Assembly (NCBI GenBank): GCA_903907865.1
Contig: CAIVPR010000076.1
Coordinates: 1 to 64,000 of the forward strand
Direction of reading: 5' to 3'
DNA from: an uncultured Acidobacteriia bacterium
GTDB taxonomy: Bacteria > Acidobacteriota > Terriglobia > Bryobacterales > Bryobacteraceae
Length of the DNA: 64,000 nt
Below the pieces are notes generated by a model that was not told the origin of the DNA, searched no databases, and saw only the letters and a program-made list of their open reading frames with translations. The position numbers were made by a program, and so were the translations under genes. Positions 35,158 to 42,937 of this stretch are shown one piece after another (position 1 is the first letter of the stretch; each line of letters begins with the position of its first letter).

Positions 35158-37168
35158 TCTGCTTCCTTGTTCCCTGTGCGGCACCGGCTTGCACGCCGAC
35201 AACTTCCGTCTTCGCGTACGCCCGTGTCACCTTGCTCGGCACCAGCGCGACCAACGTGCCTCCGATTAGGACCAGCACGCCGATCCAGATCCAGTCCACC
35301 AGCGGGAAGACGTACGCCTGGAGGGTAGCCTTGTCGCCGGTCCGGTTGGCGTAGTTGATGTAGAGGTCCTCATTGAGGCGGCTGCGCAGGGCAACGATGG
35401 CGGTCGCTTGTTGGGCCGCCTTGTAGAACCGGCGCGTAGGCTCGAGTTGGCCCAGGCTTTCCCCGTTCTTGGAAACCTCAAGGATTGCCGTTTCCCATTG
35501 GTAGTTCGGCGTGTCGCCCTCGGTGAGGTCGAGCACCTTCAGCGAATACGCCCCGACCTTCAAAACAGACCCCTTGTCGACTTCGCCGACGGTCGTCTGG
35601 TTGAACGGGTGGCCGCTGTAGCCGATGAACATCAGCACAATGCCCATGTGGACGAGGTACCCGCCGTAGCGCCGGGTATTCCGATGCGTCAGTTCGATGA
35701 CGGCGGGGACGAACGAAATCTGCTGCTTCTCCCGGATGGCGTTGGCGCCACGGAAGAATTCCAGCAGGATCGTGGCGGCCACGAAGAAGCACAGGCTGAG
35801 AGAAATGATCGAGTACGGATAGCGCATGCCGCCGATGAGAAGGGCGACCGCGACAATCAGCATCCCGATGCCGGGCAGTTGGAAGTTCTTGCGCAAACTG
35901 TCAATCGACGTGCGCCGCCATGCGAATAGCGGGCCCACGCCGGTTAGGAAAAGCAAAAACAAACCGATCGGCACCATGAGCCGGTTAAACCAGATGGCGT
36001 CCAAGCTGATCTTTTCATTCGAGAGCTTTTCGGTGATGACCGGGAACAGCGTGCCCCACAGCACTGCGAAGCAGCTCGCCAGCAGAATGAGGTTGTTGAA
36101 CAGGAAGCTCGATTCGCGCGAAACCACGCTCTCCAACTCCGACTCGCTCTTCAAGTAGTCCAGCCGGTTCAAAATCAGCCAAATCGTGGCCGCAATGCCG
36201 ATCGCGAGGAACGACACGAAATACTTGCCGATGGGCGATTCCGCAAACGCGTGGACGGAACTGACAATGCCCGAGCGCGTCAGGAAGGTGCCGAAGATGC
36301 AAAGGAAGAAGGTGGTCGAGATCAGCACCATGTTCCAGACCTTCATCATGCCCTTCTTTTCCTGCATCATGACCGAATGCAGGAACGCCGTACCGCCGAA
36401 CCAAGGCAGGATCGAGGCGTTTTCCACCGGGTCCCACATCCAGTAACCACCCCAGCCGAGTACGTGGTAGGCCCACGCCGAGCCCAGCGCCACGCCGGTG
36501 CTTTGGAAGAGCCACGTGACCAGCGTCCAGCGGCGGGTTGTGTGAATCCAGCTTTCGCCGGGCGCCTTCTCGATCAGAGACGCCATCGCGAAGGCGAACG
36601 GCACCGAGAATCCGACATAGCCGAGGTACAGAAACGGCGGATGGATCACCATCGCCCAGTATTGGAGCAGGGGATTGAGGCCCATGCCGTCGGCAACCGA
36701 GGTCACCACGCGGTCCACGGCCAGAACTTGGAACGGACTGACGACGAAGGCGTTCAGCGTGAGGAAGAACAATTGGACGGTCGACAGGATCGCCACCACC
36801 CAAGGCAGCAGGTTCCGGTGACCGCGGCGGGTCGTGAGGACCGCGACAGCGCCGTAGGTTGAGAGAAGCCAACTCCAGAAGAGCAGCGACCCCTCCTGGC
36901 CGCCCCACCACGCCGCGAACTTGTAGAACGGCGGCATGTCGCGGTTGGTGTGCGAGGCCACGTAGGCCATCCGGTAGTCGCTGGTCATCAACCCGTAGAT
37001 CAGGATGCCCGCGGCGGTGCTGACGAGCACCCAAACGGCCAGGACGGCGCGTTCACCGCTCAGCGTGAGGAAAGGTTTGTTCTTGAGGCGTCCCACGACG
37101 GACGCGACGATCGCATACAGCGAGACGCAGAAGGCGAGCAGGAGGGCGAGTGCGCCTAGGTTTTCCAT
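35138..37168 (-). CDS. ccmF: Cytochrome c haem lyase CcmF
   Basis: 676 residues with about fifteen hydrophobic segments. Landmarks are WGGQEGSLLFWSW, the haem-binding loop GYWMWDPVENASILPW, histidines such as VIHPPFLY, and a large periplasmic C-terminal domain (from HMGIVLMFIGYSG). CcmF with CcmH attaches haem from CcmE to apocytochromes. The ATG is 21 bases after ccmE. The length is normal for CcmF/NrfE-type proteins. Confidence 0.96.
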   Translation of the reverse strand: MENLGALALLLAFCVSLYAIVASVVGRLKNKPFLTLSGERAVLAVWVLVSTAAGILIYGLMTSDYRMAYVASHTNRDMPPFYKFAAWWGGQEGSLLFWSWLLSTYGAVAVLTTRRGHRNLLPWVVAILSTVQLFFLTLNAFVVSPFQVLAVDRVVTSVADGMGLNPLLQYWAMVIHPPFLYLGYVGFSVPFAFAMASLIEKAPGESWIHTTRRWTLVTWLFQSTGVALGSAWAYHVLGWGGYWMWDPVENASILPWFGGTAFLHSVMMQEKKGMMKVWNMVLISTTFFLCIFGTFLTRSGIVSSVHAFAESPIGKYFVSFLAIGIAATIWLILNRLDYLKSESELESVVSRESSFLFNNLILLASCFAVLWGTLFPVITEKLSNEKISLDAIWFNRLMVPIGLFLLFLTGVGPLFAWRRTSIDSLRKNFQLPGIGMLIVAVALLIGGMRYPYSIISLSLCFFVAATILLEFFRGANAIREKQQISFVPAVIELTHRNTRRYGGYLVHMGIVLMFIGYSGHPFNQTTVGEVDKGSVLKVGAYSLKVLDLTEGDTPNYQWETAILEVSKNGESLGQLEPTRRFYKAAQQATAIVALRSRLNEDLYINYANRTGDKATLQAYVFPLVDWIWIGVLVLIGGTLVALVPSKVTRAYAKTEVVGVQAGAAQGTRKQNAQVEA

Positions 37169-37189
37169 GTGATTTGGGTCGGTCTGTGC

Positions 37190-37651
37190 TTACATTCCTG
37201 AGCGGTAGGACGTGCCTGCCGGTGCGGGTATGATCTTCTTCTGCAGTCCGTCTGGTGCCTGTCCGGGCTTCGGGGCGTACTTGGACGCGCACTTGGCCTG
37301 GATCTCCTGGGCGTGGAATACGCCGGCCGAATCGAGGCGTCCGCCCGCGAGTGCCTGCGCGCCGTCCTTGAAGGTGTCGGGCAGCGGGTCGCGGCCCTCA
37401 TAGACCACGGGAAGGATGTTGGCTTCTTGGACGAGGTTGAATTTGACTTGGCTGCCCTCGTGGATGATCGAGTCCTTCTGGACGTCTCCGCCGACCCGTA
37501 CGCGCTTCGTGGACGCTTCGCGACCGAGCTTGTGCAGCTCCGTGATCGTCACGTAGTAGGTCTTTGACCCTTGGATGGAGGACGTCGCCACCCACAGCAA
37601 GGACCCCACGATGATTGCCATCAGAATCGCGAACTTACCGTATTTTTTCAT
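37190..37651 (-). CDS. ccmE: Haem chaperone CcmE, CxxxY (cysteine) variant
   Basis: 153 residues: an N-terminal membrane anchor (FAILMAIIVGSLLWVA), a beta-barrel OB-like domain, and a haem-attachment site KCASKY with Cys121-x3-Tyr125. In enteric CcmE the position holds a histidine (HxxxY). The Cys form, called CcmE*, is known from archaea, some sulfate reducers and other bacteria. The rest of the fold (VRVGGDVQKDS, VVYEGRDPLPDTF) is standard. It follows the CxxCH membrane protein by 38 bases. Confidence 0.92.
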   Translation of the reverse strand: MKKYGKFAILMAIIVGSLLWVATSSIQGSKTYYVTITELHKLGREASTKRVRVGGDVQKDSIIHEGSQVKFNLVQEANILPVVYEGRDPLPDTFKDGAQALAGGRLDSAGVFHAQEIQAKCASKYAPKPGQAPDGLQKKIIPAPAGTSYRSGM

Positions 37652-37689
37652 GCTTCCCCACCCTCCATATTATATAGCGGCTGCCCGAA

Positions 37690-38196
37690 CTAGAGCCGCC
37701 GCCCGCCGTCCAGCGGATGCCCGTCCACATGGCACGAGGCGCAGTCCGTTGCGTTCCAGACCGCATTCCTCAACACCGATTGCGCCATCGGACGCTGGGC
37801 CGGTTCCGAATTCCACGTCGCAATCCAGTGGCCACCGGCCAGCGCGACCGCCGCGTGGCGTGGCATCTTGTTGTTCCCACTGCACTTGACCCATATTTCC
37901 GGGTTTCCGTTCCCGCCGAAATCGGCAGCCGCCACCAAGGTCCGCCCCCCAACGTTCTGCGCGATTTGACGCACTCTTTGGCGCAATGCGGCGCCACGGC
38001 CCAGTTGGAAGAGCAGGTCGGCGCACGCCACGAGGAACACAAGTGCGATCACAGGCCATAGCATCAGCCCGACCCCGTGGGCCTGCCTACGCGATGATCT
38101 TCGCTCCACGATTCCGGCCCAGAGGTGTCCCGGGGCCGCCGCCGGTGCCAGTTGTCGGGCCAATTCCCGCTCCAAGAAGCTGTTATTCGAACCCAT
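37690..38196 (-). CDS. Membrane protein with anti-sigma-like N terminus and CxxCH motif
   Basis: 168 residues. The N terminus (LERELARQLAPAAAPGHLW) resembles the sigma-binding start of short acidobacterial anti-sigma factors. One membrane helix follows (LMLWPVIALVFLVACADLLF, about 44-64), then a presumably periplasmic part ending NATDCASCHVDGHP with Cys152, Cys155 and His156, a c-type haem attachment motif. The gene overlaps the sigma factor by 14 bases and is followed by ccmE. I infer a membrane anti-sigma factor that senses haem supply or redox state and may itself be a Ccm substrate. Nothing direct shows sigma binding. Confidence 0.65.
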   Translation of the reverse strand: MGSNNSFLERELARQLAPAAAPGHLWAGIVERRSSRRQAHGVGLMLWPVIALVFLVACADLLFQLGRGAALRQRVRQIAQNVGGRTLVAAADFGGNGNPEIWVKCSGNNKMPRHAAVALAGGHWIATWNSEPAQRPMAQSVLRNAVWNATDCASCHVDGHPLDGGRRL

Positions 38197-38800
38197 GTCT
38201 TGCTCCCTTGCTGGTTCCCTTGCCTGCCAGCGCCGTCAAGCGCCGCTCCAGCGACTTGTGAACCCTGTTCAACTTTGAAGCGATGGTGCCTTTCGGACAC
38301 CCGAGAATCTCCCCGATCTCTTCGTACGACAGCCCCTGCGTGTACCGCAACACAACCACCATCCGCTGGTCTGCCGGCAATCCGCCAACCGCCATTCGGA
38401 TGTGCCCGGACATCTCCGCGCGCATCACCTCGTCCAACGCGTCACGACCGGGTGCCCTCAGGGTGCCAAGGAACTCCTCGATCATCGGAAGGATCCGGCG
38501 GTCGCGGCGCCTGCGGTCGAAGCAAGTGTTGACCACCAGACGGTAGAGCCACGATTCGAACTTCGACTCGCCCCGGAACTTGCCGATGGTGTCGAAGAGC
38601 TTCACGAAGGTCTCCTGGGAGATGTCCTCCGCAGTAGCGTGGTCGCCGGAAAACCTCAACGCGACCGAGTAGACCTTGTCCTTGTGGAGTTCGAACAGCG
38701 CGCGGAACGAATCGGAGTCGCCGCGTTGGCAGCCTTCGAGTATGTCCTGCGCCGTGTCGTTTTCCAATGCCGCCAGCACTGCCATCCAGAGGTCTCCCAT
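38183..38800 (-). CDS. ECF-type RNA polymerase sigma factor
   Basis: 205 residues. Region 2 reads FRALFELHKDKVYSVALRFSGD, then AEDISQETFVKLF and FESWLYRLVVNTCFD; region 4 is LPADQRMVVVLRYTQGLSYEEIG with a helix-turn-helix CPKGTIASKLNR. This is a RpoE-like extracytoplasmic-function sigma factor. It heads the run that leads through the CxxCH protein into the ccm genes, so it probably controls them. The insert between regions 2 and 4 (PMIEEFLGTLRAPGRD) is somewhat long. The endonuclease III-like gene ends 30 bases upstream on the same strand. Confidence 0.94.
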   Translation of the reverse strand: MGDLWMAVLAALENDTAQDILEGCQRGDSDSFRALFELHKDKVYSVALRFSGDHATAEDISQETFVKLFDTIGKFRGESKFESWLYRLVVNTCFDRRRRDRRILPMIEEFLGTLRAPGRDALDEVMRAEMSGHIRMAVGGLPADQRMVVVLRYTQGLSYEEIGEILGCPKGTIASKLNRVHKSLERRLTALAGKGTSKGARHGFE

Positions 38801-38830
38801 GTCAGACGTGCCGACATGTCGGTTTCTTCC

Positions 38831-39487
38831 CTAATTATCGCGCTGACTGAAGTACGCGCAATTTGGACGCAGCGGACACTGCGGGCATTTCGGATTTGTG
38901 CGCTTGCACAGGATCTGTCCGTGCTGCTTGAGGAGCAGGTAGGCGCGCTGCCGTGACTCGATCGTTTCGGGCGTTTCCGCGCGCACGATGGCTTGGGCTT
39001 CCCGGTAGGTCGCCCCATAGTTCGTCCCTTCGTCGCCGCTGCGAATTCGCACCAGCACGTGCGGACAGTTGGACGGCACCGCCGGGACGGCCTCCTCGCC
39101 CGCAAACAGTAGGATTCGGTCGGCTCCGGGATCGGCAATATTGGGGAACGTCTTCAGAACTTTGCGGTTGAGGTGCTTCCGCAGATCCCCTTGGAGTTCT
39201 CCCTGCACCCGGGTCGCGATCTCCTGGAGGCGCTGTGCGCGGAGTTCCGGCACCATGCCGCCAACGCGCAAGATGTCCGTTAGCTGGGCCAAAGGCGCGG
39301 CAAGAAGTTGTTGCGGGCTGATCCCCACTTCGGCAGTCAAGCGACGCCATCCCTTTTCGCATGCTGCGTCCGACGCCGGATAGCCGCAGTGCAGCCAGAC
39401 CAAGTACTCGTATGGCTCCGTAGGCCAAGTCGGCTCCTGCGGCCCGTATAGTGCCTCGAAGATGTCCAGAACCGCAGCCAGATTCAT
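38831..39487 (-). CDS. Endonuclease III-like protein lacking both catalytic residues
   Basis: 218 residues from the ATG at 39485-39487. The C-terminal iron-sulfur loop is intact: Cys194-x6-Cys201-x2-Cys204-x5-Cys210, the spacing of endonuclease III/MutY. The helix-hairpin-helix, however, reads FPNIADPGADRIL where LPGVGRKTA is normal, so the catalytic lysine (120 in E. coli numbering, here also 120) is Pro, and AVPSN replaces AVDTH, turning the catalytic aspartate (138) into Pro. It should bind DNA and a 4Fe-4S cluster but cannot work as a standard glycosylase/lyase. Its N-terminal helices are otherwise family-like. The role is unknown. Confidence 0.82.
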   Translation of the reverse strand: MNLAAVLDIFEALYGPQEPTWPTEPYEYLVWLHCGYPASDAACEKGWRRLTAEVGISPQQLLAAPLAQLTDILRVGGMVPELRAQRLQEIATRVQGELQGDLRKHLNRKVLKTFPNIADPGADRILLFAGEEAVPAVPSNCPHVLVRIRSGDEGTNYGATYREAQAIVRAETPETIESRQRAYLLLKQHGQILCKRTNPKCPQCPLRPNCAYFSQRDN

Positions 39488-39573
39488 GCGTTCCGCCGCC
39501 CGGAAAGATGCAGGGCCGGTTGGGGACCGGTGCGCCCGTTCCCGGGCCCAACTCTGGTCCCCCTTGTCCTGCC

Positions 39574-40344
39574 TCAATTTCCCGATACTTGGCTTCTCCG
39601 ACGCAAGTAGGCGCCGCAAAGGCTGATTCCTGCGAACGCCGTAAGGGCCGAAGCTGGCTCCGGGGCCGCCGAACCTTCCACCGAGATCGTAGCACCCGGG
39701 AGGTTGCTGTTGGACGGATTTACCTGGTACTCCCCGTACCTATTGCTCGGACTGTCCAAAAAGTCATGGTAGACCCGGTAGGAATCCAATGACAAGCCCG
39801 ACAGCGAGGTGTTGGTGACGTCCAATGTGCCCAGCGAGCTAAGTACGAGGGTGAGGTAGGTCTTGCTGTAGTAGTAGTAACCGCTCCCGGCCTGCCGGCC
39901 AACCAACGTCAAATCCGCCGTGTCGGCCGTGGAACCCTGCGGTCGGTTGGTGAGGACCATCTGTGCGGAGCGGTAGCCCGCGAAGTCAAACGTCCATGGA
40001 TCGCTGCCGTTGCTCCATGTTTCGGTGGAATCCGTGACACCCGTGTAAGTGTAGGTGGCGGAGTTGGCGGTCTGGGCGCTCAGGGTCCAGTTGGCGCTAT
40101 CGAACGAGATGGTGCCGGTCACGCTCTTGCCCGGGTAGGCGGCCAAGACGCCAACCCCAATGTTCCCGTCCGCTCCCTCGACCCACAGGCAGCAGCTGGG
40201 TTGAACGGATTGCGTGTTAAACCCGCCGCCCTCGATGCCGGAATAGGCGAATGTGGTCGTCCCGGCGACGGCCGGCAGGTTCCCAAGGAAGAGTGCGGCG
40301 GCGTAAGCCGCGATCTGTGAAAGCCGGATTATGGTTTGCTTCAT
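39574..40344 (-). CDS. PEP-CTERM secreted protein
   Basis: 256 residues. A signal peptide (IAAYAAALFLGNLPAVAG) is followed by a beta-rich, Ser/Thr/Gly/Tyr-rich body and a C-terminal sorting signal: APEPASALTAFAGISLCG, then an arginine cluster LRRR. In PEP-CTERM proteins the Pro-Glu-Pro motif, helix and basic tail direct cleavage by exosortase. The body has no known domain; two adjacent Cys (SCCLW) stand out. It follows terC by six bases. The signature is clear, the function unknown. Confidence 0.83.
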   Translation of the reverse strand: MKQTIIRLSQIAAYAAALFLGNLPAVAGTTTFAYSGIEGGGFNTQSVQPSCCLWVEGADGNIGVGVLAAYPGKSVTGTISFDSANWTLSAQTANSATYTYTGVTDSTETWSNGSDPWTFDFAGYRSAQMVLTNRPQGSTADTADLTLVGRQAGSGYYYYSKTYLTLVLSSLGTLDVTNTSLSGLSLDSYRVYHDFLDSPSNRYGEYQVNPSNSNLPGATISVEGSAAPEPASALTAFAGISLCGAYLRRRSQVSGN

Positions 40345-40350
40345 AGCCAG

Positions 40351-41022
40351 TTAGCGTAACACGGCCCCCTTCCGTAGCACCTGTCCGGCCGCTAGCACCA
40401 AGGCGGCTCCTGCGATCTGCCCGGCAACATCCAATGTTGCGGACGCGCCGGTCCATCCCTGCACCCACTTGTCCGCTAGGATCATGTCTCCGCCAACACG
40501 ACCCAGGATGGCGGCACCAATCCAAACTATTACGGGATAACGGTCCATGAGTCGCGACAACGCATCGCTGGCGAAAACGAGAAAAGTAATGCTTAATCCG
40601 AGTCCGAAGATCAGCAAGGGCAGGTTCCCCTTGGAAGCGGCCGCCACGGCGAGGATGTTGTCGAGCGACATCGTCGTGTCGGCCAACAGGATCATCCAGA
40701 TGGCGTGGCCCAGTCCGCGCGCGCGCTTCGCCTTCTGCGTGCTGTCGCCTGAGCCGCCGAGCAATTGGGCTCCGATCCAAAGGATCAGCAGCCCGCCCAC
40801 GAGGCGGATGTACGGCAACTCCAGCAGCCGTGCGGCGAAGAACGTGAGCACTATGCGGAGGAGGGCTGCGGCCCCCGCACCTGTCATGATCCCGATCCGC
40901 CGCTGTTTTTCGGGCAACGATTGGACCGCCATGGCGATGACTATCGCGTTGTCGCCCCCCAGCAGCAGGTCGATGACTATGATGGACAGCGCGGATAAGA
41001 GGAAGGAGGAGAGCGAATGCAT
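40351..41022 (-). CDS. TerC-family membrane protein (YjbE-like)
   Basis: 223 residues with seven hydrophobic segments and the TerC acidic motifs DLLLGGDNAIVIAMA and, in the second half, DTTMSLDNILAVAAAS. Short TerC proteins of the YjbE type are linked to manganese export or metal loading of exported proteins. Such genes often carry a yybP-ykoY riboswitch, but only 36 bases separate it from the upstream gene and no such element is visible. It is probably co-transcribed with the PEP-CTERM gene. Confidence 0.88.
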   Translation of the reverse strand: MHSLSSFLLSALSIIVIDLLLGGDNAIVIAMAVQSLPEKQRRIGIMTGAGAAALLRIVLTFFAARLLELPYIRLVGGLLILWIGAQLLGGSGDSTQKAKRARGLGHAIWMILLADTTMSLDNILAVAAASKGNLPLLIFGLGLSITFLVFASDALSRLMDRYPVIVWIGAAILGRVGGDMILADKWVQGWTGASATLDVAGQIAGAALVLAAGQVLRKGAVLR

Positions 41023-41058
41023 CCCGGCAAGTCCAACATAGCAGCCGTGCGAGAAGGA

Positions 41059-42525
41059 TCATGGCCGCCGCGCTCCTTCGAGGCGGAACATGGGCCGCAA
41101 TTCACGCCTCCAATCAGCTGCCAATCCGACTCGCGCGATCTCGATTTGTGGTGCAATCGCCCCAATCAGAGCCTCGCTTGTCGAGTGGAATTCCAGGGAC
41201 GGGGCCACCAGCACGATCCGGGGATCCTGCCGGAGTAGGGTCACGCCCGGAAAATAACCCAGACGCTCGAAGTCCCCGGCATGGAGGTGTTTGCGCACAC
41301 GCACCCAATAGTCCAGGGCCTGGAACGGCAGCTGAAGGTCCGCGTCCGTCTTCAATTCCAGCACGACCAGCCGCCCGGTGTGCTCGACACCCAGCAGATC
41401 CACCACACCGCGCTCCCTGGATTCGAATATCGGAACCTGGCCATACATCGGTGCCGCCATCAGCATCGGGTCGATCAACCTGGGCGCCTGCCGCACCATC
41501 GACTCCAACCACCCCTCGGGATGCTGGGAATACAGCGGATTGGCTCGGTCCGCGTTGGATTCCGACCGGGTCCGCACCAATTCCACTGCCATCGCGGCCA
41601 CGGTCTCCAGCGAACAAGCTTTCCGCCGCCCGATTCCGCACGTCCACCGGCCTGCAGTCCACCGGGCGAACTCGAGGCCCCTCACCCGTAGACTGAGACT
41701 CCCGTCGGCCTGCTGGACCTGTTCCACTCCGCCGAGGAACGGCACTTCGGGGGACTCCGCGTTGGGCTCCACCGGACGTCGGCAGGGCGGTAGCGTCGAT
41801 TCGGCGTTGCCGATGTCGGCGAAATCTATGCAGGAGCACCGGTCCCGCTCGTCGTAGATGTACAAGTGGCACTGGACGTGTCCCGGATCCACCAGCGCCG
41901 CCCGGTACGACACGTCGTTCCCGCGCGGCATCGGCGCATAGAGCAGTAGACGCGGAATATGCAGCTTCTTTTCGCGCCGCCGAAGGTGGTGCAGCCACAC
42001 CAGGCCGAGCGCCGCCAGCCCGGACGCGTCGTCCTCCGTGGGCGGGACCGCCATCGCGGCCATTCCTTGTGAGCCGCAGCGCAGAAAGGCCCGGGGGAAC
42101 GTCCCGGACAGGCTCTCCTCCAGATTCGGCTCCGCGGAAACCTCGTCCACCCGCCAGCCGGGAAATTCGCGCTCCAGCATCAGCCGGAACCGTTCCCGAA
42201 AAGCTATCCGCGTGGTCTTCCGGCCCAGTTCCATGCCCGACGGAGCCGCCAAATCGGCAATCCGTAGCTCTCCCGGAAGTTTCGGGAAGCGTTCGGTGGA
42301 TAGAAGTAGCCGGTCCCGACGCTCTTCGAGCAGTCCGGAAACCTTGCGGACGATGTTCCGCTGGCCGTCCCAAGCCTCAATCAACAGCCGACCGTTCCAC
42401 TCCCGCACGGACCACTGGTCCGGCAGCAGCCGCAACGGTTCCTCGCCTGGATCGAGAAGGGCCGGCACCGCAGCCCCGGCCACGAAGCGCTCGACGGCAC
42501 CCCGCAGGTTCGATGGAATCGACAC
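41059..42525 (-). CDS. Protein with a C-terminal PD-(D/E)XK nuclease-like domain
   Basis: 488 residues. The C-terminal 130 residues carry GVVDLLGV (Asp376), then LVVLELKTD with Glu390-x-Lys392, and a following QALDYW helix, the order of a PD-(D/E)XK nuclease core close to NucS/RecB-type domains. The first 330 residues are not assigned; they include a cysteine pair in RCSCIDF and a charged helix-rich start. A DNA-cutting or DNA-repair role is possible, inferred from the motif alone. It lies between terC and the small phage-holin-like gene on the same strand. Confidence 0.68.
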   Translation of the reverse strand: MSIPSNLRGAVERFVAGAAVPALLDPGEEPLRLLPDQWSVREWNGRLLIEAWDGQRNIVRKVSGLLEERRDRLLLSTERFPKLPGELRIADLAAPSGMELGRKTTRIAFRERFRLMLEREFPGWRVDEVSAEPNLEESLSGTFPRAFLRCGSQGMAAMAVPPTEDDASGLAALGLVWLHHLRRREKKLHIPRLLLYAPMPRGNDVSYRAALVDPGHVQCHLYIYDERDRCSCIDFADIGNAESTLPPCRRPVEPNAESPEVPFLGGVEQVQQADGSLSLRVRGLEFARWTAGRWTCGIGRRKACSLETVAAMAVELVRTRSESNADRANPLYSQHPEGWLESMVRQAPRLIDPMLMAAPMYGQVPIFESRERGVVDLLGVEHTGRLVVLELKTDADLQLPFQALDYWVRVRKHLHAGDFERLGYFPGVTLLRQDPRIVLVAPSLEFHSTSEALIGAIAPQIEIARVGLAADWRRELRPMFRLEGARRP

Positions 42526-42595
42526 CCGATCAAATTGTGACAGAGCGGGGCAGGGAATTGCTATTCCCCGCGAACGATTTCAGAGGTATGCCCGG

Positions 42596-42937
42596 TCAGA
42601 ATCCGACCACGCGGTTCAAGATGAAATCGACGACGCTGAGCAGAACCGAGCCGATGATCGCGCTCATCAAGCCGTACACCCGGAAGCCTGGCACCAGATC
42701 CGACGCCAGTTTCAGCATCAGCCCGTTGATGATGAAGTACACGAGCCCCAGCGACACCACTATGAGCGGCAGCAGGATCAGCTTGAGGAGGAAACCCACC
42801 ACGACGCTGACGATCCCGATTACCGCCGCCGCGATCATCGCCGAGCCGAAGCCGTCGACCTCGATGCCGGGCAAAACGTGCGCCACCACCAGCAACGAGA
42901 CCGCCTTCAGGATCCAGTGGATGAGCCAATGTCGCAT
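42596..42937 (-). CDS. Phage holin family 4-like (DUF360) membrane protein
   Basis: 113 residues from the ATG at 42935-42937. Four hydrophobic segments and the family landmarks VLPGIEVDGFGSAMIAAAVIG (in part), LLPLIVVSLGLVYFIINGLML and VYGLMSAIIGSVLLS identify the widespread Phage_holin_4_2/DUF360 group, a chromosomal membrane family whose role is not established despite its name. It overlaps the glgB end by 31 bases. Confidence 0.87.
   Translation of the reverse strand: MRHWLIHWILKAVSLLVVAHVLPGIEVDGFGSAMIAAAVIGIVSVVVGFLLKLILLPLIVVSLGLVYFIINGLMLKLASDLVPGFRVYGLMSAIIGSVLLSVVDFILNRVVGF

Noticed and set aside
40300-41060. yybP-ykoY manganese riboswitch before the TerC gene
   Set aside because: Only 36 bases separate the gene from its neighbour and none of the expected conserved loops is seen.
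42596-42937. Holin-like gene as a sign of a prophage
   Set aside because: The family is common as a chromosomal membrane protein, and no other phage gene is near.
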